Below are positions 35,342 through 43,778 of a stretch of DNA of 51,619 bases, piece after piece (within the stretch, counting starts at the first letter, position 1; the number at the start of each line of letters is the position of its first letter). Position numbers and translations under genes: made by a program. The DNA comes from DATBGS01 sp036557885 (GTDB lineage Bacteria; Chloroflexota; Ktedonobacteria; Ktedonobacterales; DATBGS01). Location: NCBI GenBank assembly GCA_036557885.1, contig DATBGS010000120.1, positions 1 through 51,619 on the forward strand. Direction: 5' to 3'. The notes below the pieces were generated by a model. It did no database searches and was not told where the DNA came from. It worked only from the letters and a program-made list of their open reading frames with translations.

Positions 35342-35614
35342 ATGCCACGCTATCTGGTGGAACGCACCTTCCCCGACACCCTCTCGATCCCCATGAATGA
35401 AGCAGGTGCCCAGGTGTGTCAGGCTGTGGTGACCACCAATGCTGAAGAGTTGGTCACCTGGGTCCATTCGTATGTTACTTCAGACAAAAAGAAGACCTTT
35501 TGCATCTATGATGCGCCCTCCCCGGAAGCCATCCGCAAAGTTGCCCAGAAAAACCGCCTGCCGGTTGATAAGATCACCGAAGTCTCGGTCCTGGACCCCT
35601 ATTTCTACCGCTAG
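35342..35614 (+). CDS. DUF4242 (SCO4226-like nickel-binding) protein
   Basis: The 90-residue protein has the DUF4242 pattern: MPRYLVERTFPD at the start, KKTFCIYDAPSPEAIRKVAQKNRLPVDKITEVSVLDPYF at the end. Members form small ferredoxin-like alpha/beta barrels, and one Streptomyces member binds nickel. AAAGGAG lies six bases before ATG 35342. The function in this locus is unknown. The inverted-repeat copy directly upstream may carry its promoter. Confidence 0.85.
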   Translation: MPRYLVERTFPDTLSIPMNEAGAQVCQAVVTTNAEELVTWVHSYVTSDKKKTFCIYDAPSPEAIRKVAQKNRLPVDKITEVSVLDPYFYR

Positions 35615-36042
35615 CCAGACGCTTGCTCGGTTACAACAGCAGAAGCACATACCTCAGCATGAAGCAACCTCAGATTTAAGGATGCAAGGCGGTAGCCAAA
35701 CAACGAACCCTCTGAAGTAGAGTGTGAGTGATTCTTCAACCTCTGCTTGAGAGGGTTCGCCATGTCTGACCATACCCCATCCTGGTCGCTGCTGCTAGAG
35801 GTTGCTTTCGCGGGGCAATTGCGCGGGTTTCTTGAGTCGTTCCTGGCCCGCTTGCATGCCTTTAGGGGGCTTACGGTTTAATACACATAGCACGCTACCA
35901 TGTCGAGGTGCTCCAGTAGAAACAGCGAAAAAGAGCACCTATTATAATGTGAGGAGCATCTGACGAATGCGAGCACTAAGATCGGAGGTGCTCCTTGCAC
36001 CGCTCGCATGCTTTTGCGCGCATAATGGAGGAAACGGAGAAA
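35615..36042 (+). other. Gap with a small reading frame and the cupin promoter region
   Basis: A 39-codon frame at 35762-35881 (MSDHTPSWSLLLEVAFAGQL...) has GAGAGG seven bases before its ATG. It may be a small protein or the remnant start of a transposase. Further on, TATAAT lies at 35943-35948 without a good -35 box. AGGTGCTC occurs at 35906-35913, inverted at 35933-35940, and again at 35986-35993, around that -10 box. Confidence 0.35.
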
Positions 36043-36438
36043 ATGGACATCAAAAAAAGTGGCTCACAACCTTCCGGTAAAGGATCAGCCGAGTATTTTA
36101 CTGGCGCGGTACGCATTGACCCTTTGTTCGAGGCACCCGATCCGGCGCGTATGCGTGGGGCTAGTGTCACGTTTGAGCCTGGTGCTCGGACCGCGTGGCA
36201 CATCCACCCGCTGGGCCAGACCCTGATTGTGACGGCTGGTTGTGGCCGGGTCCAATGCTGGGGTGGTCGAATCGAAGAGATTCGGTCCGGTGATGTGATC
36301 TGGTTCGCGCCGGGGGAGAAACATTGGCACGGTGCCGCGCCAACCACAGCCATGACGCATATCGCCATCCAGGAACAGCTTGACGGCAAGACCGTCAACT
36401 GGATGGAACAAGTCAGCGACGAACAGTACCAGGTCTGA
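36043..36438 (+). CDS. Small cupin-domain protein
   Basis: The 131-residue single-domain cupin shows motif 1 (GARTAWHIHPLGQTLIVTAGCG) with two His and a Gln in place of the usual Glu region. Motif 2 follows (GDVIWFAPGEKHWHGA). This pattern resembles metal-binding cupins of the mandelonitrile-lyase-like or carboxymuconolactone-linked group. ATG 36043 has GGAG closely upstream; ATG 36025 or the TTG at 35995 would give longer forms. It is preceded by AGGTGCTC repeats that may be operators. Confidence 0.85.
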   Translation: MDIKKSGSQPSGKGSAEYFTGAVRIDPLFEAPDPARMRGASVTFEPGARTAWHIHPLGQTLIVTAGCGRVQCWGGRIEEIRSGDVIWFAPGEKHWHGAAPTTAMTHIAIQEQLDGKTVNWMEQVSDEQYQV

Positions 36439-36494
36439 TCGGTCAGGAAGTTTGAGAAGGGAAGGTGAAGCGCTTCGGCCTGTCAGAAGCCTGA

Positions 36495-36686
36495 GTGCAA
36501 ACAATCCACAGCATGTACTCAGTTCAGCTTGTGAGAGATCTCCAGAGCGAGTGTTCGCTGCGGTGGAAAGCACCTGAAGCGGAAGTGTTACCGACCCTCA
36601 AGGAACTCGGCATCGGGATCGTTCCATTTAGATCTCTGGGGAAAGGTTTCCTTACGAGAACGTCCAGAGCAGTTATGAGATGGTGA
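36495..36686 (+). pseudogene. Aldo/keto reductase fragment
   Basis: The frame encodes LQSECSLRWKAPEAEVLPTLKELGIGIVPFRSLGKGFLT, a recognisable central piece of an aldo/keto reductase (compare LQSEYSLW...[26 protein letters not shown]). Neither the N-terminal catalytic Asp/Tyr region nor the C-terminus is present. It is a relic unrelated in position to the intact aldo/keto reductase at 43.8 kb. Confidence 0.75.
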
Positions 36687-36822
36687 TTCCTGCTGAATCA
36701 TTCGCGCGAGCAGTCGTCTTCGCCCTCCTGCCAGGCAGCATTGAAGTCTATACTCGGTGGCGCAAAACCTGCTGGTGAGAAGCTTCTGCTCCTGGACCCG
36801 CTGTACCCGGTTCACAGATCGC

Positions 36823-36869
36823 CTGATGGAATGGAGGAGCTGCTGGAGGGTGCTCCTCCATTCCATCAG
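36823..36869. repeat. Perfect 18-base-pair hairpin
   Basis: Arm 36823-36840 pairs perfectly with 36852-36869 around an 11-base loop. It begins CTGATGGAATGG. It is not next to an intact gene end and could be the tip of a small mobile element or an old terminator. Confidence 0.65.
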
Positions 36870-36935
36870 CTTGATAGCCCTCAACACAAGAATCCACCTG
36901 CTCTGAAGCTCTTCATTTTGCAGAGCAAGCTGCAC

Positions 36936-36990
36936 TAAACATGCCTTAAAATACCTGCAAGGAGCAGTAAACATGCCTTAAAATACCTGC
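36936..36990 (+). repeat. Two copies of a 23-base direct repeat
   Basis: The repeat starting TAAACATGCCTTAAAAT occurs at 36936-36958 and 36968-36990 with a period of 32 bases. Only two copies exist. It lies near the 3' end of the LURP-one gene in otherwise featureless DNA. Confidence 0.7.
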
Positions 36991-37070
36991 CTGGCGCGTA
37001 AAACGCCTCCTAGAGGAAAGTATGCTCTGTTCGAGAACAAATGTGGGGCCAGTCTCTCCAGCAGAGCTTC

Positions 37071-37598
37071 TCAATGCCCCTCGTGCGACATCATGTCAAT
37101 TACCGTAGTGATGGCGAGTATGAGAATGTCATCATGACCCGGCGCGATTTCGACACCATAAGTATCCTTGAGGCGAAACCACTTCTTGGAAACCTCTGCT
37201 ATTCTCTGGCCCTGTTGTTCAATCACATATTCATGGTCCAGGATGTTGCCGTGTGTCGACAGATCAGCCCCGCCAGGGACATCAATCTGGTAGCGATCAC
37301 GCAACGGGGAGATGACAGCACTATGAACACGGGCCGCGACCCCATTGCCTCGCTCAATCTCCATCGTCTCCCGTACCCGCACCACCTTTTCCTGAATCTT
37401 GAGCAACTCGTGCCCGTGCATATCTTCGAATAAAAGCGTCTTGCGGAGGCGCAGGGCTTTGCCATCCACGCGAAAGATACGCTGCTGGAGCTCATTTTCA
37501 ATGTAGAAATCGTCTCCAATGGAGAATAGCCGCTGGCGCATCTGATAGCGATGGAGTTCAGCAGGTGCCTCTGGCGCTCCGTGTCTGCGATGGAACAT
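37071..37598 (-). CDS. LURP-one-related (DUF567) protein
   Basis: The 175-residue protein has the LURP-one/tubby-like beta-barrel pattern: YQMRQRLFSIGDDFYIENELQQRIFRVDGKALRLRKTLLFEDMHGHELLKIQEKVVRVRETMEI, then YVIEQQGQRIAEVSKKWFRLKDTYGVEI and a C-terminal hydrophobic helix (ILILAITTVIDMM). The ATG at 37598 is chosen because GGAAG lies nine bases upstream; the open frame extends to 37718. It lies downstream of the exporter operon in the same direction, 266 bases away. Role unknown; scramblase-like relatives suggest a membrane-linked function. Confidence 0.82.
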   Translation of the reverse strand: MFHRRHGAPEAPAELHRYQMRQRLFSIGDDFYIENELQQRIFRVDGKALRLRKTLLFEDMHGHELLKIQEKVVRVRETMEIERGNGVAARVHSAVISPLRDRYQIDVPGGADLSTHGNILDHEYVIEQQGQRIAEVSKKWFRLKDTYGVEIAPGHDDILILAITTVIDMMSHEGH

Positions 37599-37864
37599 CG
37601 GGAGCATCTTCCTTTCTAGAAGAAAGACGGACCGTTGGAAGCTGATGGTGAATGCAGCGAACGAACACAACCACCTCCCAGGTGTTTGCAGATTGTAGGC
37701 CAGGGTATGCCTGTGCACAAAATGGAAGCGACCTGCTATCTATGCTAGATGAGGCACTCGTTCGAAAACTGAGGTATACTGGAGCGACCCAGCTTAGCAG
37801 CTACCAGCAGGTATATCCAGCACTTTTGTTCCTCGATCCCTACAACTTCTGGATAGAGAGGCTA

Positions 37865-40444
37865 TCATCCAGCCTTGATTTCCCCATCGGTCAGTTGGCT
37901 GTGTAAGAGCCTGGCATAATAGCCTCCCTGCCTCAGAAGCTCGTCGTGCGTTCCCCGCTCCACAATAGCGCCCTGGTCAATGACCAGGATCAGGTCAGCG
38001 TTGCGAATTGTACTCAAGCGGTGGGCGATAATAATTTGCGTACATCGTAAATCTCGTAATTTTTGCTCGACGAGTTGCTCCGTCACCACATCCAGGGCGC
38101 TGGTGGCTTCATCCAGCAAGAGAATCACTGGACTTGTTGCGAGTGCGCGGGCCAGCCCCAGGCGCTGACGTTGGCCCCCAGAAAGTGCGCTGCCTCCCTC
38201 GGAGACGATTGTTTCATACTCCATCGGCATCTGTAGGATGTCTTGGTGGATGGCTGCGGCAGCGGCAGCGCTAATGATTTCCTCCACTTTCATGGCCGGG
38301 TTGTTAAGTGTGATATTTTCACGGATCGTTCCGTTGAAGATAGTTGAACCCTGGGTCACGACCCCAAACTGGGAACGCACACTCTGGAAATTCAATGTTC
38401 GGAGAGGCATGCCGTCATAAAGAATTTCTCCCTGGGTTGGCAGATACAGACCCAGCAACAGATTGCCAAGTGTCGTCTTGCCAGACCCTGTGCGCCCTAC
38501 GATTGCTACCTTTTGCCCCGGCTTGATAACCACGTTGATGTCGTGCAGCACAACAGGTGATTGCGGATCATACCGAAAACCCACATTCTCTAATTGGATA
38601 TGCCCTGTCAAGCGCGGAGGTTCCTGAATGGCATGAAGATCCTGCTCTGGCTCAGCCTCCATGACATCAGCCACACGTTCCAGATGGGCACGCACAATTT
38701 GCAAGCGTTGCCCACTTGCCACCAGTGATCCCAACGGCGCCAGGAAGGAACTTGCCAGTGTGACCAGCGCCAGCATCGTTCCAGCTTGTAGTGTCCCATT
38801 GAGTACCTGGGAGGCTCCAATCATCAATAAGATCAAAGGGGCGACCCAACGTACGTTGCTTACGACCGTATCAATCAGCGAGGAGAGATACAAGCGGCGG
38901 ATGGATGTATTCATCTGGTCGAAGAAGAGATTGGTCCAGCGTTGCAGCGCACGATATTCGGCGCCAGCAGCTTTGAGCGTGGTAATTCCTACCAGGGCTT
39001 CGGCTGCATAACCTTGAAATTTGCCCTGACTGACCAGTTCTTGCTGTGACAGATGCCTGATCGCGCGATTGGCGGCAAGGAGTACGATTACCTGCACCAG
39101 CCCACAAGCCAGCGCAATCCACCCGAACAACAGAGATCCTCTGAAGAGTATAATCAGGTATGTCACGACAAAGCTGCCATCGAGCACTGTCGAGATCAAC
39201 TGATTGCTGATGGTGTCACGGATGATTGCATTGCTGCTCAGGCGCGAGAGAATATCCCCGCTGGAGCGCTGCTGAAAGAAACGCAGTGGCAGAGCAATCA
39301 ACTGCTCAAAGAAACCGAGCATCATCCGGCTATCCACGCGGGTCTGCAAGAACAGTAAAAGCCAGGTACGCAGGAGCGTAACTACGACTTGAGCGCCTAC
39401 CAGGATGATCAAGCCAACTGCCAGGATCGTGAGTACATCCCTCGATTTAATTGGGAGAATGTAATTCACTACAATCGCTGTTAAGAGCGGTACGGCGAGG
39501 CCGAACAATTGGAGCAGGAGCGAAGCCCCGATGATTTGCACAAAAGACAGCGGCGCGATTTTGAGATAGTTCAAAGCATAGGAGCGCAAGGTGACAGCGC
39601 GCACGCTGGCGGTGCGATCAAACTGGACCCCTGGCTCCAGCATGATGACAACGCCGGTGAAACCACTCCAAAACTCCTCGGTGCTCAGACGCCTGCGACC
39701 AATCGCTGGGTCCACGACCTCCACCCAGGAAGCGCCGAAGTGTGCGACGACCATGAAGTGGTTAAACTCCCAGTGAATGATGGCAGGCAAGTTGATCAGC
39801 GCCAGGCTATTTTCCTGAAGCGAAATAGCCCGCACACGTAGGCCATAGTTCCGCGCGGCCTTGACTATATCGAGCGCGGAGAGGCCGTCGCGCCCAATGT
39901 GGCAGCGGTCACGCACCTCGGAGACGCTAGTCTTGCGCCCGTAATAGCTCAGAATCATCGCCAGGCAAGCTGCCCCGCACTCTACCTGCGTCAGCTGTGT
40001 CAGGACTGGCACGCGCCGGGGTCGGATCTTTGCCAGCAGCTTCTGCCAGCGCGAGGCTTTTGCGGCTTGAGGCGCTGGGGTCTTCGATGGCTGCACAGCC
40101 TGGGTTTTAGGCAACTCTGGCAGTTGCATGCCAGGTGGCGCCTGCACTGGCGTACCGATGGTTCCTGGTGGCGCTGGTGGCTTCAAGTGCGAGGTTGACG
40201 CGCGCTCAGCAGCTTCGGCTTCGCGGATATATGCTTCTAATACCAATGTACGCCGGGCCTGAAGCTGCTGGCGGTGTTCGATGAGTTCGGCAACTCCTGG
40301 TGCTACTTCTGTCGGCTGCTCTGGAGCGATGAGGCCGCTGAGCAACGCAGACTGCCGCTGATACATCACTCGTTTCTGCTCCGCTGAAAGCACAACCGTT
40401 GCATCATTTGGCCCAAATGGTGATTCCTGTCCCATCTTGTCCAT
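37865..40444 (-). CDS. Peptidase C39-containing ABC exporter (NHLP/bacteriocin type)
   Basis: The 859-residue protein would cleave leader peptides and export the product. The first 140 residues are a Pro/Gln-rich cytoplasmic extension. A C39 peptidase follows with Cys156 (QVECGAACLAMIL) and His229 (NHFMVVAHF), then six membrane helices (about 290-570). The ABC ATPase domain has GRTGSGKTTLGN, LSGGQRQRLGLARALA and ILLLDEATSALD. The ATG lies three bases after the accessory-protein stop. Both catalytic centres are intact. No leader-type precursor gene was recognised next to it, so the exported peptide is unknown. Confidence 0.9.
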   Translation of the reverse strand: MDKMGQESPFGPNDATVVLSAEQKRVMYQRQSALLSGLIAPEQPTEVAPGVAELIEHRQQLQARRTLVLEAYIREAEAAERASTSHLKPPAPPGTIGTPVQAPPGMQLPELPKTQAVQPSKTPAPQAAKASRWQKLLAKIRPRRVPVLTQLTQVECGAACLAMILSYYGRKTSVSEVRDRCHIGRDGLSALDIVKAARNYGLRVRAISLQENSLALINLPAIIHWEFNHFMVVAHFGASWVEVVDPAIGRRRLSTEEFWSGFTGVVIMLEPGVQFDRTASVRAVTLRSYALNYLKIAPLSFVQIIGASLLLQLFGLAVPLLTAIVVNYILPIKSRDVLTILAVGLIILVGAQVVVTLLRTWLLLFLQTRVDSRMMLGFFEQLIALPLRFFQQRSSGDILSRLSSNAIIRDTISNQLISTVLDGSFVVTYLIILFRGSLLFGWIALACGLVQVIVLLAANRAIRHLSQQELVSQGKFQGYAAEALVGITTLKAAGAEYRALQRWTNLFFDQMNTSIRRLYLSSLIDTVVSNVRWVAPLILLMIGASQVLNGTLQAGTMLALVTLASSFLAPLGSLVASGQRLQIVRAHLERVADVMEAEPEQDLHAIQEPPRLTGHIQLENVGFRYDPQSPVVLHDINVVIKPGQKVAIVGRTGSGKTTLGNLLLGLYLPTQGEILYDGMPLRTLNFQSVRSQFGVVTQGSTIFNGTIRENITLNNPAMKVEEIISAAAAAAIHQDILQMPMEYETIVSEGGSALSGGQRQRLGLARALATSPVILLLDEATSALDVVTEQLVEQKLRDLRCTQIIIAHRLSTIRNADLILVIDQGAIVERGTHDELLRQGGYYARLLHSQLTDGEIKAG

Positions 40445-40447
40445 TGG

Positions 40448-41026
40448 TTAGCCCCCTAATAATCCTTTCAGCAGATCAGGCAGCAGCGAGATTACTGGTC
40501 GTGTCCCTATTTGGACCTGGGTGGTAAAAGTGCTCCCTACCAACACGTCTTGAGGAAACGCAGGCCCCAGACTGAGTGTGACCGCTACCGAAGGCTGGGT
40601 GATCACCAGGGCAAGATCACCTGTCAGCGCGTACTGCTGGCGGGCCTGGTCTGGGGTAATTATGCCTGGTCCCACTGTCATAATTGTTCCAGGAAAGGTT
40701 TCACCGGTCAAGGTTATCTGTAAGGTGACCGCTTGCCCGATGTGCAAAGCTGGAGAAGGGTTCGTTGGCACGAAAAGCACCACAGTATTTTCACTCCCTG
40801 GCAGAGCACCAGTCTGTCCATTTTGTGCGACGAAGCCTGAAGCAGCAGCATAGACCGGCACCTGCACTTGCCAGGCAAGAACTATCGCAACCAGTAAAAG
40901 CCCAAGAAGAACCCAGAAAAAAATGAATACTGGTGGGGCAACGGATCGGGGCAAAATGTCTTTTTCCCTGCTTCGGGCATACTGCTCCAGGGCTTGAGGG
41001 CGGAATATTCGCCGTCGTGCCAGCAT
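40448..41026 (-). CDS. HlyD-like accessory secretion protein, short form
   Basis: The 192-residue protein has an N-terminal cytoplasmic segment (LARRRIFRPQALEQYARSREKDIL) and one membrane helix (about 32-53). A biotinyl-lipoyl/beta-barrel-like part follows, with IGQAVTLQITLTGETFPGTIMTVGPGI. The start resembles NHLP secretion-system membrane-fusion proteins, but the long coiled-coil hairpin is absent, making it much shorter than usual. ATG 41026 has AGGAG eight bases upstream. It is the first gene of the exporter operon and presumably partners the C39 ABC protein in a single-membrane cell. Confidence 0.78.
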   Translation of the reverse strand: MLARRRIFRPQALEQYARSREKDILPRSVAPPVFIFFWVLLGLLLVAIVLAWQVQVPVYAAASGFVAQNGQTGALPGSENTVVLFVPTNPSPALHIGQAVTLQITLTGETFPGTIMTVGPGIITPDQARQQYALTGDLALVITQPSVAVTLSLGPAFPQDVLVGSTFTTQVQIGTRPVISLLPDLLKGLLGG

Positions 41027-41149
41027 ATCCCCTGCTCCTTTCTTTGGGAATCGCTGCCGCCATGAAAATAAGGAAGCGGGCAAAGCCTGATTTCTCTTCG
41101 GCTGTGGAGGCTTCTTCTATGGTGGTGGCTGTGTTCTCCTGCTGGTTCC

Positions 41150-41158
41150 ATTATAGCA
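41150..41158 (-). promoter_or_regulatory. Extended -10 promoter of the exporter operon
   Basis: The minus strand reads TGCTATAAT at 41158-41150, a consensus extended -10. No good -35 box is seen, which is acceptable for this type. Transcription would start near 41143, giving a leader of about 115 bases. Confidence 0.55.
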
Positions 41159-41313
41159 AAGGCGCTTCTTCTGCTGCGCAAGCGGAATCGCTAGCAGAGC
41201 AAGCCCGTTTCCGTATTTCAGGTGGCTTGTTAGAACGCAACCTGGGATCACGCTAGCCTCCATTGTGTAGGATAAGCTCTATTCACTCTTCTTGGAGTTC
41301 CAGGCACGCCTTG

Positions 41314-41771
41314 GCGCTGACACGATATGACGACATCAACGCCGCTTTGCACGAACCGCATTTCTCATCACAGCTAGAAACCGCCTGGATGTCTGATGCT
41401 CAAAAAATCTGGTAGACGACGGATCCGATAACTACATCTGGGGACAACGCCTCTATGCATTTGTGAACGAGAGCCTGGTGTTCTCTGCTCCGCCAAAGAA
41501 CACGCGACTGCGAGCGCTTATGAGTCAGGCATTCACCCCTCACACAATAGAAGGATCACGCCATCTGCTAGAAACACTGATGTACAGCTTACTTGAGAGC
41601 GCAGCCCACCTTGAAACAATGGATGTTGTGCGCGACTTGGCTTAGCGCTTTCCGGGCAGTTACCGGCCATCAGCTAGGTATCTCGCTGAGCGTATCTGAT
41701 TGCGCTCAAATGAAGCGCTGTTGTGATGATTTCTTCTCCCGTTTGGCCGCGATCCCACAACACTCACAGTA
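41314..41771 (+). pseudogene. Cytochrome P450 N-terminal half, frameshifted
   Basis: Three pieces can be chained. LTRYDDINAALHEPHFSS begins at about 41317. After a slip at the A6 run (41402-41407) comes FVNESLVFSAPPKNTRLRALMSQAFTPHTIE. After another shift near 41642 comes HQLGISLSVSDCAQMKRCCDDFFSRLAAIPQ. These match the start, the PPxxTRLR helix-C region and the following helices of bacterial P450s. The oxygen-binding and haem-Cys regions are missing. It is dead and truncated by the transposase relic that follows. Confidence 0.75.
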
Positions 41772-41799
41772 GATAAGCGCCAATGCGCCCAGGAAAGTG

Positions 41800-41998
41800 G
41801 CGCTGCACTGAGCACCTTTGTGCGAGTGCTGGTCAAAGAGGCACGTGCCAAACCGCTGATTCAGGGTCGGCGGGGACGGCTGCGTCGGCGGCCTGGCAAG
41901 TGGTACGCCGACAAAGGGTACGATTATGTCAAGTGTCGCTAGGTGTGCCGAGCGCGCGCCGTCGCGCCTCGGGTTGCCCAACGCGGTATGGCCTCCTG
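41800..41998 (+). pseudogene. IS5-like transposase fragment
   Basis: The frame reads GRRGRLRRRPGKWYADKGYDYVKCR, stop, VCRARAVAPRVAQRGM. This is the DDE-domain ADKGYD block of IS5-family transposases with an in-frame TAG. Neither the ends of the element nor the rest of the gene are visible. Confidence 0.65.
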
Positions 41999-42352
41999 TT
42001 AGCTTTCTGCTGACACGATCTAATGTGCCAGATAACTAGAGGATCCTCTCCACTGCTTTTCTCATAGCAGTTTAGTTGGTAAAACGGTGGGATGAGAGGG
42101 AGGGCGAGGATTCGTGCGTTTTTAGGGAGGAGCGAATGGTATCTGCTCTCAAATACGTGCCTGATTCCTGTTTTACCGGTGGCCGGAAACTTTCATCCTA
42201 GCACCATCGGTGCAGATGTGGCTCGAAAAACGCTTCTTGCTCAAATGGCGCGCGTCCTCGTCCTCTCTCAGCACGTGGCGACCGCAACGCGTGTCTGTCG
42301 CTGATCCGCGATCAGGTACGCTCCCGCAGCTTCGAGCGAGGAATCTTCTGGC
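41999..42352. other. No gene recognised between the transposase relic and the methyltransferase
   Basis: A 70-codon frame at 42092-42304 has no recognised domain and no convincing ribosome site. The region is probably decayed mobile-element DNA. Confidence 0.35.
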
Positions 42353-43195
42353 TCACCTTGCCGCAACGATTTGTAGCCAGGAGCGCGGGATGAACGAGAG
42401 ATTCATCTCGCTGAACACCTGGTCGGCAGCCGCGCGCAGCGCCTGCGCCCCAAGGGGCAGCGGGATGCCTGGCAGCGCACCCTCGATAAACCCGGAGTAT
42501 GAGCCGATGTCTCGCCAGGCTTGCACGGGCAGATGGCCCTGGTGCACCCCAAAAACGCGCGGCTGGAAGCCCGCTGCTACCAAGAGGTGCCGATAAGCAT
42601 CAGCAGTGAGCCAGTCCATCGCCTGGGCGCGCTCCTGGCGGGATGGACGCACGTTGGGATGCTCGCGGCGCAGATATTCCAGCGCCCGCCGCACGCACAG
42701 TCGATAGTAGCTTTCTGTGCCAGGCACATACGCGCCGTCGAAGAAGGTGGTATTACAGGCCAGCAGTCCCCCTGGGCGAAGCGCCTGAGCGAGCCGGGTG
42801 AGCAGGGTTTCTTTCTGGGGGATCAGGTGGATGGCGTTGCAGAAAAAGATTAGATCCGCGTGATCGATGATCGGTGTCAGGTCTGAGAGATTGCTCTGAA
42901 CGAAGGTCACGGCCGTTCCTGCCAGCCGGAGCGCTGCACGCTCCAACGCTTCGGCTGAGCTATCGATGCCGATCAGGTGAGCGGATCGCCCCAGGCATGC
43001 GAGTTCTTGCAGAACGAGTTCGCTAATTGCGCCGGTGCCACAGGCCAGATCAACGATACAGAGCGGTTGGTCAGTCGCCTGGGCAGGTAGATGGGCCAAT
43101 GCCTGCCGTACCAGCCCCTGGTTCACCTCACGATAAAACGCATGCTGAGTAAACGGCTCATAGGAGTAGGTGTCGAGTATCTGGGTGGTTGCCAT
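42353..43195 (-). CDS. Class I SAM-dependent methyltransferase
   Basis: The 280-residue enzyme has the SAM-binding motif VDLACGTGAISELVLQEL, the acidic motif LIGIDSSAEALERA, and ADLIFFCNAIHLIPQKETLLTRLAQALRPGGLLACNTTFF, which are motifs II-III of class I methyltransferases. The C-terminal part with RDIGSYSGFIEGALPGI probably binds substrate. GGAGG lies about 12 bases before ATG 43195, slightly far but acceptable. No pathway neighbour defines the substrate; small-molecule or secondary-metabolite methylation is likely. Confidence 0.85.
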   Translation of the reverse strand: MATTQILDTYSYEPFTQHAFYREVNQGLVRQALAHLPAQATDQPLCIVDLACGTGAISELVLQELACLGRSAHLIGIDSSAEALERAALRLAGTAVTFVQSNLSDLTPIIDHADLIFFCNAIHLIPQKETLLTRLAQALRPGGLLACNTTFFDGAYVPGTESYYRLCVRRALEYLRREHPNVRPSRQERAQAMDWLTADAYRHLLVAAGFQPRVFGVHQGHLPVQAWRDIGSYSGFIEGALPGIPLPLGAQALRAAADQVFSEMNLSFIPRSWLQIVAAR

Positions 43196-43349
43196 TGTCT
43201 GTCTTCTCCTCCTGGTCCCCCAGGTGCGACGGAATGAGGTGTGCGGTGATTTTGGTGGTCCCTCTCGACGAGCGCGTCCCTGTCACCGGGCGCCTGCCAT
43301 GTGTTCCTCAAGGCAGAGCAAGATGCGTGCCATGACGCGCTCTGTGGTA

Positions 43350-43665
43350 TCAGCGCCGCTTTGATCCGTCGGCGTGATTGACCATCTCAGGATGGGGTGG
43401 CCCTCCTGCCTGTTCACGGATTATCAGCGCCCGTTGGCTGATCAGCAGCGCTTCAGCCTACCGGCGCTTCCGCCTGGGAGCGTTTGGCCAGGGTGTTCAG
43501 ACTCCGAGACATAGTGAGGTGGCCTGGTCCCAACACCTGCTCTCGAATCGCTCCTGCCTGCTGGGAGAGAAGCCAGACTGTATGGCCCTGTCCCTGGCGG
43601 ATCCCGTGGTCGTTTCGGCTACAGACGCTGTGCCAGGGCAGGGGATGCACCCTGTGCGAGAACAA
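43350..43665 (-). pseudogene. TPR (kinesin light-chain type) protein remnant
   Basis: The minus strand encodes AGAIREQVLGPGHLTMSRSLNTLAKRSQAEA, then after a one-base shift at about 43460 AEALLISQRALIIREQAGGPPHPEMVNHADG. These are two consecutive TPR units of the type found at the end of NB-ARC-TPR proteins. The HTH and NTPase parts are missing. It is a 3' relic of a large regulator or immunity-like NTPase. Confidence 0.68.
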
Positions 43666-43778
43666 AACTTGCAGGAGAGGAATCAGAACCGTGTGCTACG
43701 AGGCGAAGAGGCTCGAGCCTTCACCTTCTGTCCACGCTTATCCAGGGGAGCTACCCTTTGTGCAGAGGAGAAATCGTC

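Noticed and set aside
36936..36990. Two 23-base repeats as a CRISPR remnant
   Set aside because: Only two copies with a nine-base spacer and no cas genes.
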